Shown here: positions 1 to 5,681 of the stretch, in pieces
Layout: each line of letters starts with the position of its first letter
How positions within the stretch are numbered: position 1 is the first letter of the stretch
Source of the DNA: an uncultured Collinsella sp.
GTDB lineage: Bacteria > Actinomycetota > Coriobacteriia > Coriobacteriales > Coriobacteriaceae
Length of the DNA: 7,080 nucleotides
Direction: 5' to 3'
NCBI GenBank assembly: GCA_900554585.1
Contig: USHS01000066.1
Location: 1-7,080, forward strand
Program-made: the position numbers and the translations under genes
The notes under the pieces: model-generated
The model's input: the letters and a program-made list of their open reading frames with translations, nothing else
Told to the model about the DNA's origin: nothing
Database searches by the model: none

Positions 1-117
1 ATCTGATTCAATTTCGGGCTGTCCATAAAATCGGTATGCGGGAGCATCTTTAGAATCTTCTTTGATTCGGAACTGGGGAGTGCCGCTTTCTACTTTAACT
101 ATCTCAGACAGTATCAT
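1..117 (-). CDS. Partial HsdS-like type I restriction specificity subunit (N-terminus only)
   Basis: Reading the minus strand from an ATG at 117-115 gives 39 uninterrupted codons up to the window edge, so the gene is cut off by the window and not broken. The peptide begins MILSEIVKVESGTPQFRIKE and continues with a YRFYGQPEIESD stretch. The pattern 'L-S-E-I-x-x-V-x-S-G-x-P-Q-F-R-I' followed by 'A-P-x-Y-x-F-Y-x-Q' is what I associate with the start of HsdS-like target-recognition subunits of type I restriction-modification systems, which set the DNA sequence recognised by the HsdM/HsdR partners. An AGAAGG ribosome binding site (minus strand, 133-128) lies 10 nt before the ATG, and a good promoter lies just upstream. 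It is codirectional with radC, about 110 bp away. The family call rests on a short N-terminal piece only, so it is moderate; that a real protein starts here is more secure. Confidence 0.55.
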   Translation of the reverse strand, partial: MILSEIVKVESGTPQFRIKEDSKDAPAYRFYGQPEIESD

Positions 118-164
118 TGAATTGTGCCTTCTCTAAATCACAAATCCGTACTTTCGACAGACAC

Positions 165-192
165 AGAATAGCACTTCTCAACAGGCTGTCAA
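165..192 (-). promoter_or_regulatory. Sigma-70-type promoter for the HsdS-like gene
   Basis: On the minus strand a perfect TTGACA (-35, 192-187) is followed after 16 nt by TATTCT (-10, 170-165, four of six consensus bases). Transcription would start near 158, giving a leader of about 40 nt that contains the AGAAGG site. This suggests the HsdS-like gene can be transcribed independently of radC. Two TCAACA hexamers (plus strand 178-183 and 189-194), 11 bp apart, overlap the spacer and -35 box and could be an operator, but that is inference. Confidence 0.6.
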
Positions 193-226
193 CATAAACA
201 GTTTTTAATATTCAATTATCACAGTT

Positions 227-853
227 TTATTGGATACTCCGTTGCCCATTCTTTGTAATCACGATATGCTCAAGTACTTGGATTCCAAGAAGCTCTCCTG
301 CTTCTTTGAGCTTCTCTGTTATCGCATAATCTTCTTCGGAAGGTTCTGTATTTCCGCTGGGGTGATTGTGAGCGACAATGATACACGCAGCCCTGTCTTC
401 TATCGCCTTAGCAAAGACTTCGCGCGGATGGACTAAGCTTTGATTTAATGTCCCCTGAAAAACGATAGTGTTGCTGATTAGGCGATTTGCTCCATCCAGC
501 GTAAGGACGACAAAACATTCCTGCTTTTTGTCCCGAATATATTTAAGTTGCTCAACGGCGCTTTCGGTGCTGGAGATGACCGGTCTGTCAGCTGGCATAA
601 GATATCTTCTGCCAAGTTCGAACAATGCAATAATCTCGCTTGTTTTGGCGACGCCCATGCCCTTGATACTCATTAGGTCTTCATATGAGATGGAGCTACC
701 CTTATCCTTCAGAACCTTTAAGATTTGCTTCGCGACATCCTGGGCTGATGCCTGTTTGTTACCGCTGCCGATTAGAAGCTGTAGCAGCTCCAGGTCGGTT
801 AGATTGCTTGCACCATATTTTGCAAGCTTTTCTCTAGGCATCATCTTTTTCAT
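227..853 (-). CDS. radC: RadC family JAB/MPN+ domain protein
   Basis: This is a RadC/UPF0758 protein: an N-terminal helix-hairpin-helix-like region followed by a JAMM metalloprotease-fold domain. Numbered from an upstream GTG at 883, the conserved PREKL and LTDLELLQLLIGSG stretches lie at residues 16-41 and the IKGMGVAKTSEI hairpin at 73-84. The JAMM motif H172-x-H174-x7-S182-x2-D185 is intact (AHNHPSGN...SEEDYAI), and E122 is the likely upstream catalytic glutamate. RadC has no settled biochemical role; the old DNA-repair assignment is doubtful, and it is frequently carried by mobile and defence islands. I place the start at ATG 853 (208 residues) because conservation begins at MKKMMPREKL. 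The GTG at 883 would add ten residues (218 in total) that do not look conserved, and neither start has a clear Shine-Dalgarno. The gene is AT-rich (about 40-43% GC in sampled lines) against a GC-rich surrounding, which suggests horizontal acquisition together with the HsdS-like gene downstream. Confidence 0.9.
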   Translation of the reverse strand: MKKMMPREKLAKYGASNLTDLELLQLLIGSGNKQASAQDVAKQILKVLKDKGSSISYEDLMSIKGMGVAKTSEIIALFELGRRYLMPADRPVISSTESAVEQLKYIRDKKQECFVVLTLDGANRLISNTIVFQGTLNQSLVHPREVFAKAIEDRAACIIVAHNHPSGNTEPSEEDYAITEKLKEAGELLGIQVLEHIVITKNGQRSIQ

Positions 854-889
854 GGTGACTAAAATACAACTGAAATGCGACACGATTTA

Positions 890-916
890 ATTAGATTGAA
901 TAGCGGGAATTGACAA
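890..916 (-). promoter_or_regulatory. Candidate promoter for radC
   Basis: On the minus strand TTGTCA (916-911) is followed by TCTAAT (895-890, five of six -10 consensus bases) with a short 15-nt spacer. Transcription would begin around 883, at or next to the alternative GTG start, so the mRNA would be either leaderless from GTG 883 or carry a leader of about 30 nt before ATG 853. The -35 box lies inside the 15-bp palindrome at 906-920. The short spacer keeps confidence modest. Confidence 0.35.
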
Positions 917-920
917 TTCC
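906..920. repeat. Perfect 15-bp palindrome between radC and metG
   Basis: The sequence GGAATTG-A-CAATTCC has two perfect 7-bp arms around one central base. The spacing is too tight for an RNA hairpin, so if functional it is more likely a site for a dimeric DNA-binding protein. It sits in the divergent intergenic region at the junction of AT-rich and GC-rich DNA, overlapping a possible radC -35 box and about 55 bp upstream of the metG -10 box. It might regulate radC or mark the island edge. No function can be assigned from sequence alone. Confidence 0.5.
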
Positions 921-951
921 TACCATTACGGCGAAATCGAAGACCAGTCCG

Positions 952-979
952 TTCATCCTCGCGTCCTTCCAGCTATAAT
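952..979 (+). promoter_or_regulatory. Promoter for metG (consensus TATAAT -10)
   Basis: A perfect TATAAT lies at 974-979, about 40 bp before the metG start. The matching -35 region is weak: TTCATC at 952-957 with a 16-nt spacer is the best I can see. Transcription would start near 986, leaving a leader of roughly 33 nt. That is far too short for a T-box or S-box riboswitch, so no tRNA-sensing leader control of metG is visible. Confidence 0.55.
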
Positions 980-1018
980 CACCCCCAGCATATCCGTTCG
1001 AGTGAGGACCAAGACCCC

Positions 1019-2614
1019 ATGAGCAAAGAACCCTTCTACGTAACCACGCCCATCTACTACGTCAACGGCGAGCCGCACATCGGCACCGCGTACACCACTG
1101 TCGCGACTGACGCCACCGCACGTTTCGCGCGCATGGACGGGCGCGATGTCTTCTTCCTCACCGGCATGGACGAGCATGGCGAGAAGGTTGCCGAGGCCGC
1201 TGCTGCGCACGGCATGACGCCGCAGGAGTGGTGCGACAGCCAGGTGACGGAATTCACCGAGCTGTGGCGCGACCTCGACATCACCAACGACGACTTCATC
1301 CGCACCACCGAGCCGCGCCAGCATCATGCCGTGCAGTACCTGTGGGAGCGCATGAAGGAGTCCGGCTATCTGTATAAGGGCAGCTACGACGGTTGGTATT
1401 GCGTGCCTGACGAGACCTACTTCACCGATACGCAGGTCCAGAAGGGCGACGAGGAGTACGGCAGCGTTGGCCAGCACCTGTGCCCCGACTGCCACCGTCC
1501 GCTTGAGCGCGTGCAGGAGGAGTCCTACTTCTTTAAGCTTTCCGCCTTCCAGGACAAGCTTCTCAAGCTCTATGACGAGCACCCCGACTTTGTCGAGCCT
1601 GCGTTCCGTATGAACGAGGTACGCAGCTTTGTCGAGGGCGGCCTTAACGACCTTTCCGTGAGCCGTACGAGCTTTGACTGGGGCATTCAGGTCCCGTTTG
1701 ACGAGGGTCACGTGACCTACGTGTGGTTCGATGCGTTGCTCAACTATATGACGGCCGTCGGCTACGGTGTCGACACCAACGAGGCCCGTGCCGAGCTGGC
1801 CTATCGCTGGCCCGCGCAGTTCCACATCGTGGGTAAGGACATCATCCGCTTCCACTGCGTCATTTGGCCCGCGATGCTCATGGCCATCGGCGAGGCCCTG
1901 CCCGAGCACGTCTTTGCCCACGGCTTCCTGACCGTGCGCAATGCCGAGACCGGTAAGGCCGAGAAGATGTCCAAGAGCCGCGGCAACGCCATCGCTCCGC
2001 AGGATGTTATCGACATGCTGGGCGTCGAGGGCTACCGCTATTACTTTATGACCGACGTGGTCCCCGGCACCGACGGCGCCATCAGCTTCGATCGTATGGA
2101 GCAGGTCTACAACGCCGATCTGGCCAACAGCTGGGGCAACCTTATCTCGCGTTCGCTCAACATGAGCGGCAAGTACTTTGACGGTTGCGCGCCCGCCAAG
2201 CCCGCGTCGTTCGATGCGTTCGAAAACCCGCTGGCAAAGATCGCCGATGGCCTGGTCGAGCGCTACATGGCCAAGATGGACGTGCTCGATTACGGTGGAG
2301 CTAAGGACGAGGTTATGGAGCTCATCCATGCCGCCAACCACTACATCGAGGACTCCGAGCCCTGGGCGCTTGCCAAGGACGAGACCAAGGCTGACGAGCT
2401 GGCATTTGTGATCTACAACCTACTCGAGGCTATCCGCATTGCCGCTCACCTGCTGATGCCGCTCATGCCCCAGACTTCTGCCGAGGCCCTGCGCCGCCTG
2501 TCGTGCGAGGACGAGGCCGCGAGCGACGACCTCAAGGGCATTTGCGCTTGGGGCTTGCTTGCCGGTGGTCAGCCCGTCGAGAAGGGCGAGCCGCTGTTCC
2601 CGCGTCTGGGCTAA
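1019..2614 (+). CDS. metG: Methionyl-tRNA synthetase
   Basis: This cytoplasmic enzyme charges tRNA(Met) with methionine using ATP, supplying both initiator and elongator Met-tRNA. The 531-residue protein opens with the class I signature region PIYYVNGEPHIGTAYTT; the HIGH motif reads HIGT at residues 20-23. The KMSKS loop is intact at 316-320 (KMSKSRGN). The connective-peptide zinc region shows C128-x2-D131 and C155-x2-C158, so one expected cysteine is an aspartate. The anticodon-binding helical domain follows, with ANSWGNL at 369-375 and the DSEPWALAK segment whose W449 matches the tryptophan that contacts the anticodon C in E. coli. It ends without the C-terminal Trbp111-like tRNA-binding/dimerisation domain, as in many short MetRS. 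The start is ATG 1019 with GAGGA at 1004-1008, 10 nt upstream. It is transcribed alone: a promoter precedes it and a strong terminator follows. Its GC-rich composition contrasts sharply with the adjacent radC gene. Confidence 0.97.
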   Translation: MSKEPFYVTTPIYYVNGEPHIGTAYTTVATDATARFARMDGRDVFFLTGMDEHGEKVAEAAAAHGMTPQEWCDSQVTEFTELWRDLDITNDDFIRTTEPRQHHAVQYLWERMKESGYLYKGSYDGWYCVPDETYFTDTQVQKGDEEYGSVGQHLCPDCHRPLERVQEESYFFKLSAFQDKLLKLYDEHPDFVEPAFRMNEVRSFVEGGLNDLSVSRTSFDWGIQVPFDEGHVTYVWFDALLNYMTAVGYGVDTNEARAELAYRWPAQFHIVGKDIIRFHCVIWPAMLMAIGEALPEHVFAHGFLTVRNAETGKAEKMSKSRGNAIAPQDVIDMLGVEGYRYYFMTDVVPGTDGAISFDRMEQVYNADLANSWGNLISRSLNMSGKYFDGCAPAKPASFDAFENPLAKIADGLVERYMAKMDVLDYGGAKDEVMELIHAANHYIEDSEPWALAKDETKADELAFVIYNLLEAIRIAAHLLMPLMPQTSAEALRRLSCEDEAASDDLKGICAWGLLAGGQPVEKGEPLFPRLG

Positions 2615-2653
2615 GCCGCCGCGCGCCATATCGGCAATTTGCTGTTTAGATGT

Positions 2654-2689
2654 AAGGGCATGGCCGCAACGGTCCATGCCCTTTTGTTT
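2654..2689 (+). terminator. Rho-independent terminator after metG
   Basis: A 10-bp perfect stem (AAGGGCATGG at 2654-2663 with CCATGCCCTT at 2674-2683) continues inward as CCG-CAA-CGG with a single bulged T, giving a long stable hairpin. It is followed by TTTT-G-TTT. It lies 40 bp after the metG stop and ends about 30 bp before rsmA, so it should separate metG from the rsmA-tatD unit unless readthrough occurs. Confidence 0.88.
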
Positions 2690-2708
2690 CAAGACGCCGC
2701 CACCATGC

Positions 2709-2716
2709 TAAGGAGG
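2709..2716 (+). promoter_or_regulatory. Strong Shine-Dalgarno of rsmA
   Basis: TAAGGAGG at 2709-2716 is an almost complete anti-16S match, 5 nt before the ATG at 2722, and fixes that start. No convincing promoter is visible in the short space between the metG terminator and this site. rsmA may therefore rely on a promoter near the end of metG or on terminator readthrough. Confidence 0.85.
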
Positions 2717-2721
2717 CAACT

Positions 2722-3582
2722 ATGACAACTTCGCCTTTGGCAAACCCCACGGCAACAAGGGAGCTGCTGGAGGAGTTTGGCCTTGCGACCAAGCATCGCC
2801 TGGGCCAGAACTTCCTGATCGACAACCATGTAATTGAGCGCATTTGCGAGCTTTCCGAGCTTGCGGGCGATGAACGCGTGCTCGAGGTCGGTCCGGGCGT
2901 TGGTACGCTCACGCTTGCGCTGCTGCAGGAGGCGGCGTGCGTCACGTCGATGGAGGCCGACCCCGAGCTCGAGCCGGTGCTCGATGCCCATGCCGCCGAC
3001 TATGCCAACTTCCGTTTTATCATGGGCGACGCGCTCAGGGTGACACCGGAGCAGATTGAGCAGGCTGCGGGCGGTGAGCCGACGGTATTTGTCGCGAACC
3101 TGCCCTATAACGTGGCGGCGACAATCATCCTGCAGTTCTTCCAGACGATGCCCGCGCTCAAGCGCGCCGTCGTTATGGTTCAAAAGGAGGTTGCCGATCG
3201 CATTGCCGCAGTGCCGGGTAACAAGACCTATGGCGGCTATACGGCAAAGCTCGGCCTGTATGCGCAGGTTACGGGTCGCTTTGAGGTGCCGCCGCGTTGC
3301 TTTATGCCGGCACCGCACGTGGACTCGGCCGTCGTGCGTATCGACCGTATTGACGGCGTGGTGCCCGAAGGACTCGATCGCGAGTTTGTGGCCCGCGTGA
3401 TTGATGCTGCATTTGCTCAGCGTCGCAAGACCATTCGCAATTCCATGAGCGCCAACGGCTTTGCCAAGGACGTGCTCGATGCCGCCTTTGAGGCTTGCGG
3501 TATCTCACCCACCACGCGCGCCGAGACGCTCGATGTTGCTGACTTTGTCCGCCTGGCCCAGGAGCTAATCCATGACGCTTAA
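2722..3582 (+). CDS. rsmA: 16S rRNA (adenine(1518)-N6/adenine(1519)-N6)-dimethyltransferase
   Basis: RsmA (KsgA) dimethylates the two adjacent adenosines in the helix 45 loop of 16S rRNA late in 30S subunit assembly, using S-adenosylmethionine; its loss classically gives kasugamycin resistance. At 286 residues it has normal family length. The N-terminal KHRLGQNFLID (24-34) is typical. The SAM-binding Rossmann fold shows EVGPGVGTLT (55-64), the acidic E78 after strand 2, and GDAL (102-105). The catalytic motif IV is NLPYN (126-130). The PPRCFMPAPHVDSAVVRI segment (190-207) and FAQRRKTIRNSM (231-242) mark the C-terminal rRNA-binding helical domain. It overlaps tatD by 11 bp, and the tatD Shine-Dalgarno lies inside its last codons, implying one transcript and coupled translation. 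In many Gram-positives rnmV and tatD precede ksgA; here rsmA comes directly after metG and no rnmV is present. Confidence 0.97.
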   Translation: MTTSPLANPTATRELLEEFGLATKHRLGQNFLIDNHVIERICELSELAGDERVLEVGPGVGTLTLALLQEAACVTSMEADPELEPVLDAHAADYANFRFIMGDALRVTPEQIEQAAGGEPTVFVANLPYNVAATIILQFFQTMPALKRAVVMVQKEVADRIAAVPGNKTYGGYTAKLGLYAQVTGRFEVPPRCFMPAPHVDSAVVRIDRIDGVVPEGLDREFVARVIDAAFAQRRKTIRNSMSANGFAKDVLDAAFEACGISPTTRAETLDVADFVRLAQELIHDA

Positions 3583-4489
3583 TGCCGAACGCGTGACGTT
3601 TACCAAGAAAAAGAAGACGGTTGCCTGCCCCGTGCCCTTGGCACCGCTTGCCGACACGCATGCGCATCTGCTTTCGTTTTGGGGCAAAGAAGTGCCCGAA
3701 ACGCTCGTGCGCGCCAAAGCCGCGGGCGTCGATCTGTTGGTGACGATGCTCGACCCCATCGCCGACAAGCGCAGTGTGACGGACTATAGCGACTGGCTCG
3801 TGCGCGAAATTCTGCCGATGCGGGATATTCCGCAGATCAAGTATCTCGCTGGCGTTCACCCCTATGGCGCGCCGGATTATACCGACGACATTCACGCACA
3901 GGTTGTTGCTGCGCTTGATGACCCTTTGTGCGTCGGCATCGGCGAGATCGGCCTGGACTACCACATGGATTACGATGACGACATCGCGCCGGCGCCCCAT
4001 AGCGTGCAGATTGATTGCATGGCACGTCAGCTCGAAGTTGCCGTGCGCCGCAATGTGCCGGTGGAGCTGCACCTGCGGCACGAGGACTCGGATGGGGAGC
4101 GCACTTCGCACGTTGATGCGTACAACGTGCTGCGCGAGGTAGGCGTGCCTCAGGCCGGTTGCGTGCTGCACTGCTTTGGCGAGGATCGAGCTACGATGGA
4201 GCGCTTTGTGGGTTTGGGCTGCTATATCGCCTATGGCGGCGCGGCCACCTTTAAGCGCAACGACGACGTGCGCGAGGCATTTGCGGCGACCCCACTCGAT
4301 CGCATTTTGTTCGAGACGGATTGCCCGTATATGGCACCGGAGCCCATTCGTGGTCTTGAGTGCGAGCCGGCAATGATTTCTATCACGGCAAACACGCTGG
4401 TCAACGACCGTGTCGATCGTACCGGCGAGGATGCTGAGGCAATCGCGCGTGCAGCTTGGGAAAATGCCTGCAAACTTTTTCAAAAATAG
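3572..4489 (+). CDS. tatD: TatD family metal-dependent hydrolase (DNase)
   Basis: TatD proteins are amidohydrolase-fold TIM-barrel enzymes with metal-dependent 3'-5' exonuclease activity on DNA/RNA, linked in E. coli and yeast to DNA repair and fragmentation. All expected metal ligands are visible: H30-x-H32 in DTHAHL, E125 in GEIGLDYH, H167 in ELHLRH, H200 in LHCFGE and D250 in ETDCPY. GVHPY (95-98 region) and APEPIRG (255-261) are also typical. At 305 residues it is longer than the usual roughly 255-265 because about 27 residues, including a KKKK run (12-15), precede the DTHAHL strand. The start at ATG 3572 is supported by AGGAG at 3560-3564, 7 nt upstream within rsmA. The 11-bp overlap with rsmA indicates translational coupling. 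The usual Asn of the RG-x-x-N-E-P tail motif is Cys here (RGLECEP). The TatD-family assignment is secure, but its substrate in this organism is unknown. Confidence 0.93.
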   Translation: MTLNAERVTFTKKKKTVACPVPLAPLADTHAHLLSFWGKEVPETLVRAKAAGVDLLVTMLDPIADKRSVTDYSDWLVREILPMRDIPQIKYLAGVHPYGAPDYTDDIHAQVVAALDDPLCVGIGEIGLDYHMDYDDDIAPAPHSVQIDCMARQLEVAVRRNVPVELHLRHEDSDGERTSHVDAYNVLREVGVPQAGCVLHCFGEDRATMERFVGLGCYIAYGGAATFKRNDDVREAFAATPLDRILFETDCPYMAPEPIRGLECEPAMISITANTLVNDRVDRTGEDAEAIARAAWENACKLFQK

Positions 4490-4492
4490 TTC

Positions 4493-4521
4493 TTGCGTTC
4501 GCGGTAGCGCTCCGTTATTCT
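4493..4521 (+). promoter_or_regulatory. Promoter for tRNA-Leu
   Basis: TTGCGT (4493-4498) and TATTCT (4516-4521) are separated by the optimal 17 nt and lie 12 bp before the mature tRNA 5' end. An overlapping alternative -10 box, TCTAAT, is at 4519-4524. The promoter begins 3 bp after the tatD stop, so the tRNA can be expressed independently; tatD has no terminator of its own before it. Confidence 0.55.
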
Positions 4522-4532
4522 AATTCCTGCAC

Positions 4533-4619
4533 GCGGGCGTGGCGGAATTGGCAGACGCGTACGGTTCAGGTCCGTATGGGGGCAACCCCATGAAGGTTCA
4601 AGTCCTTTCGCCCGCACCA
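4533..4619 (+). tRNA. tRNA-Leu (anticodon CAG)
   Basis: This is a class II tRNA of 87 nt including an encoded 3' CCA. The acceptor stem GCGGGCG (4533-4539) pairs with CGCCCGC (4609-4615), followed by discriminator A (4616), as expected for leucine, and CCA (4617-4619). The D-arm spans about 4542-4558. The anticodon stem TACGG/CCGTA (4560-4564, 4572-4576) encloses the loop TTCAGGT, giving anticodon CAG at 4567-4569, which reads CUG, the favoured Leu codon in GC-rich genomes. The long variable arm is a hairpin (TGGGG-GCAA-CCCCA, 4577-4590), and the T loop TTCAAGT is at 4597-4603 with a G-U pair at the stem base. It has its own promoter and terminator. Confidence 0.97.
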
Positions 4620-4630
4620 TTGATTGAAAG

Positions 4631-4655
4631 AGCTCCCAGCAATGGGAGCTTTTTT
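4631..4655 (+). terminator. Rho-independent terminator after tRNA-Leu
   Basis: An 8-bp perfect stem (AGCTCCCA 4631-4638, TGGGAGCT 4643-4650) closes on a stable GCAA (GNRA) tetraloop and runs into TTTTTT (4650-4655). It begins 11 bp after the tRNA CCA end and cleanly separates the tRNA from the SPFH gene. Confidence 0.93.
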
Positions 4656-4725
4656 GTTATGGGCCTCCTGTTGGTGTCACGTGGCTGCTTCGTGCGGGTA
4701 TCCTAGTGCCAACGTGTGCCTATCA

Positions 4726-4731
4726 GAGGAG
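4726..4731 (+). promoter_or_regulatory. Ribosome binding site that sets the SPFH gene start
   Basis: GAGGAG at 4726-4731 is 5 nt before ATG 4737. An in-frame GTG at 4716 lies upstream of this site and has nothing similar before it, so ATG 4737 is preferred. It also makes the hydrophobic anchor begin right at the N-terminus. A possible -10 box, TATCCT (4699-4704), lies upstream, but I cannot find a matching -35. Confidence 0.75.
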
Positions 4732-4736
4732 AGACC

Positions 4737-5675
4737 ATGCTGTTGTCCGGTATTATCGCTGCTCTTACGAGCCTTCTACTTCCCATCATCATTTTGTTGT
4801 TGCTGCTTCCCAACGCCTGCTATGTCGTTGAACAGCAGCATGCCGTGATCATCGAGCGTCTGGGCAAGTTCAATCGCATCGTCAACGCGGGCTTCCACAT
4901 GAAGGTGCCCGTGATCGACCGCAAGGCCGCCACGGTGAGTCTGCGCACCATGAAAAACGGTTTTGGCATCGACGTTAAGACCCAGGACAACGTGACCATC
5001 GGCCTTGAGATCTCTGCTCAGTACCACGTGAGCTATGACATGGGCGCCGGCCCGGCAGATTCGGGCATCTACAAGAGCTACTACATGCTGCAGGAGCCCG
5101 TCGACCAGATGCGCGATTTCATCACCGACGCCCTGCGCTCTTCCATCCCTGTCTATACGCTCGATGAGGTCTTTGCCAAGAAGGATGACATCGCCAAGGA
5201 CGTTAATGCCACCGTGTCCGAGCAGATGGCTGCCTACGGCTTTACCCTCGTGTCGACACTCATCACCAAGATCGCGCTGCCGACCGAGGTCGAGAACTCC
5301 ATGAACGACATCAACGCCGCCCAGCGCAAGCGCGCTGCTGCGCAGGAGCTCGCTGAGGCCGACCGCATCAAGCGCGTAACCGAGGCGACCGCCGAGGCCG
5401 AGGCGATGGAAAAGGCGGGCGAGGGCATCGCCAACCAGCGCAAGGCCATCGCGCTGGGCATCAAGGATTCGCTCGAGATTATCCAGGAGACGGGCGTCGG
5501 CAACGACGAGGCTAACCAGCTGTTCATGTTTACGCAGTGGTCCGAGATGATGACGGAGTTCGCTCGTACGGGTAAAACCTCGACGGTCGTGCTGCCGAGC
5601 GATTTCTCGCAGTCAGCCTCGATGTTCGAGCAGATGCTGACCGCCGGCAAAGTTCAAAACGATTCGAAGGAGTAG
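4737..5675 (+). CDS. Membrane-anchored SPFH/Band 7 protein, HIR-like
   Basis: The 312-residue protein starts with one strongly hydrophobic helix (about residues 3-25, rich in Leu/Ile), followed directly by a Band 7 domain: VEQQHAVIIERLGKFNRIVNAGFH (31-54), then VKTQDNVTIGLEISAQYHV (80-98). A long Ala/Glu-rich coiled-coil helix follows (about 193-240), with the INAAQRKRAAAQELAEAD and GEGIANQRKAI stretches typical of the hypersensitive-induced-response (HIR) branch of SPFH proteins, and then a short polar tail. SPFH proteins form large ring or cage oligomers on membranes and are thought to organise microdomains or control membrane proteases and stress responses. No NfeD-like or FtsH-like partner is encoded beside it here. 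The rlmH Shine-Dalgarno lies within its last codons and the gap to rlmH is 6 bp, so the two are cotranscribed. The specific client is unknown. Confidence 0.9.
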   Translation: MLLSGIIAALTSLLLPIIILLLLLPNACYVVEQQHAVIIERLGKFNRIVNAGFHMKVPVIDRKAATVSLRTMKNGFGIDVKTQDNVTIGLEISAQYHVSYDMGAGPADSGIYKSYYMLQEPVDQMRDFITDALRSSIPVYTLDEVFAKKDDIAKDVNATVSEQMAAYGFTLVSTLITKIALPTEVENSMNDINAAQRKRAAAQELAEADRIKRVTEATAEAEAMEKAGEGIANQRKAIALGIKDSLEIIQETGVGNDEANQLFMFTQWSEMMTEFARTGKTSTVVLPSDFSQSASMFEQMLTAGKVQNDSKE

Positions 5676-5681
5676 ACGCGC

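Noticed and set aside
468..890. 140-codon plus-strand open frame across radC
   Set aside because: Antisense to RadC, whose JAMM motif is complete; the plus-strand translation has no recognisable domain.
980..1018. T-box or other riboswitch leader for metG
   Set aside because: The leader after TATAAT is only about 33 nt, too short for any such structure, and no T-box core sequence is present.
953..2341. 462-codon open frame on the minus strand opposite metG
   Set aside because: It lies entirely antisense to an unambiguous metG, has no family motifs, and is the usual antisense open frame produced by GC-rich codon bias.
2689..3318. 209-codon minus-strand open frame opposite rsmA
   Set aside because: Shadow of rsmA codon usage with no recognisable motifs; it would also read through the metG-rsmA terminator region.
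3302..4483. 393-codon minus-strand open frame opposite rsmA and tatD
   Set aside because: Low-complexity Arg/His/Ala-rich translation overlapping two well-supported genes; no ribosome binding site or recognisable domain.
4533..4660. tRNA-Leu as an integration site for a mobile element
   Set aside because: No integrase and no repeated tRNA 3' fragment are seen; downstream is a normal terminator and a core-type gene of matching composition.
4716..4736. Upstream GTG start for the SPFH protein
   Set aside because: The GAGGAG site lies downstream of this GTG and is properly spaced for ATG 4737.
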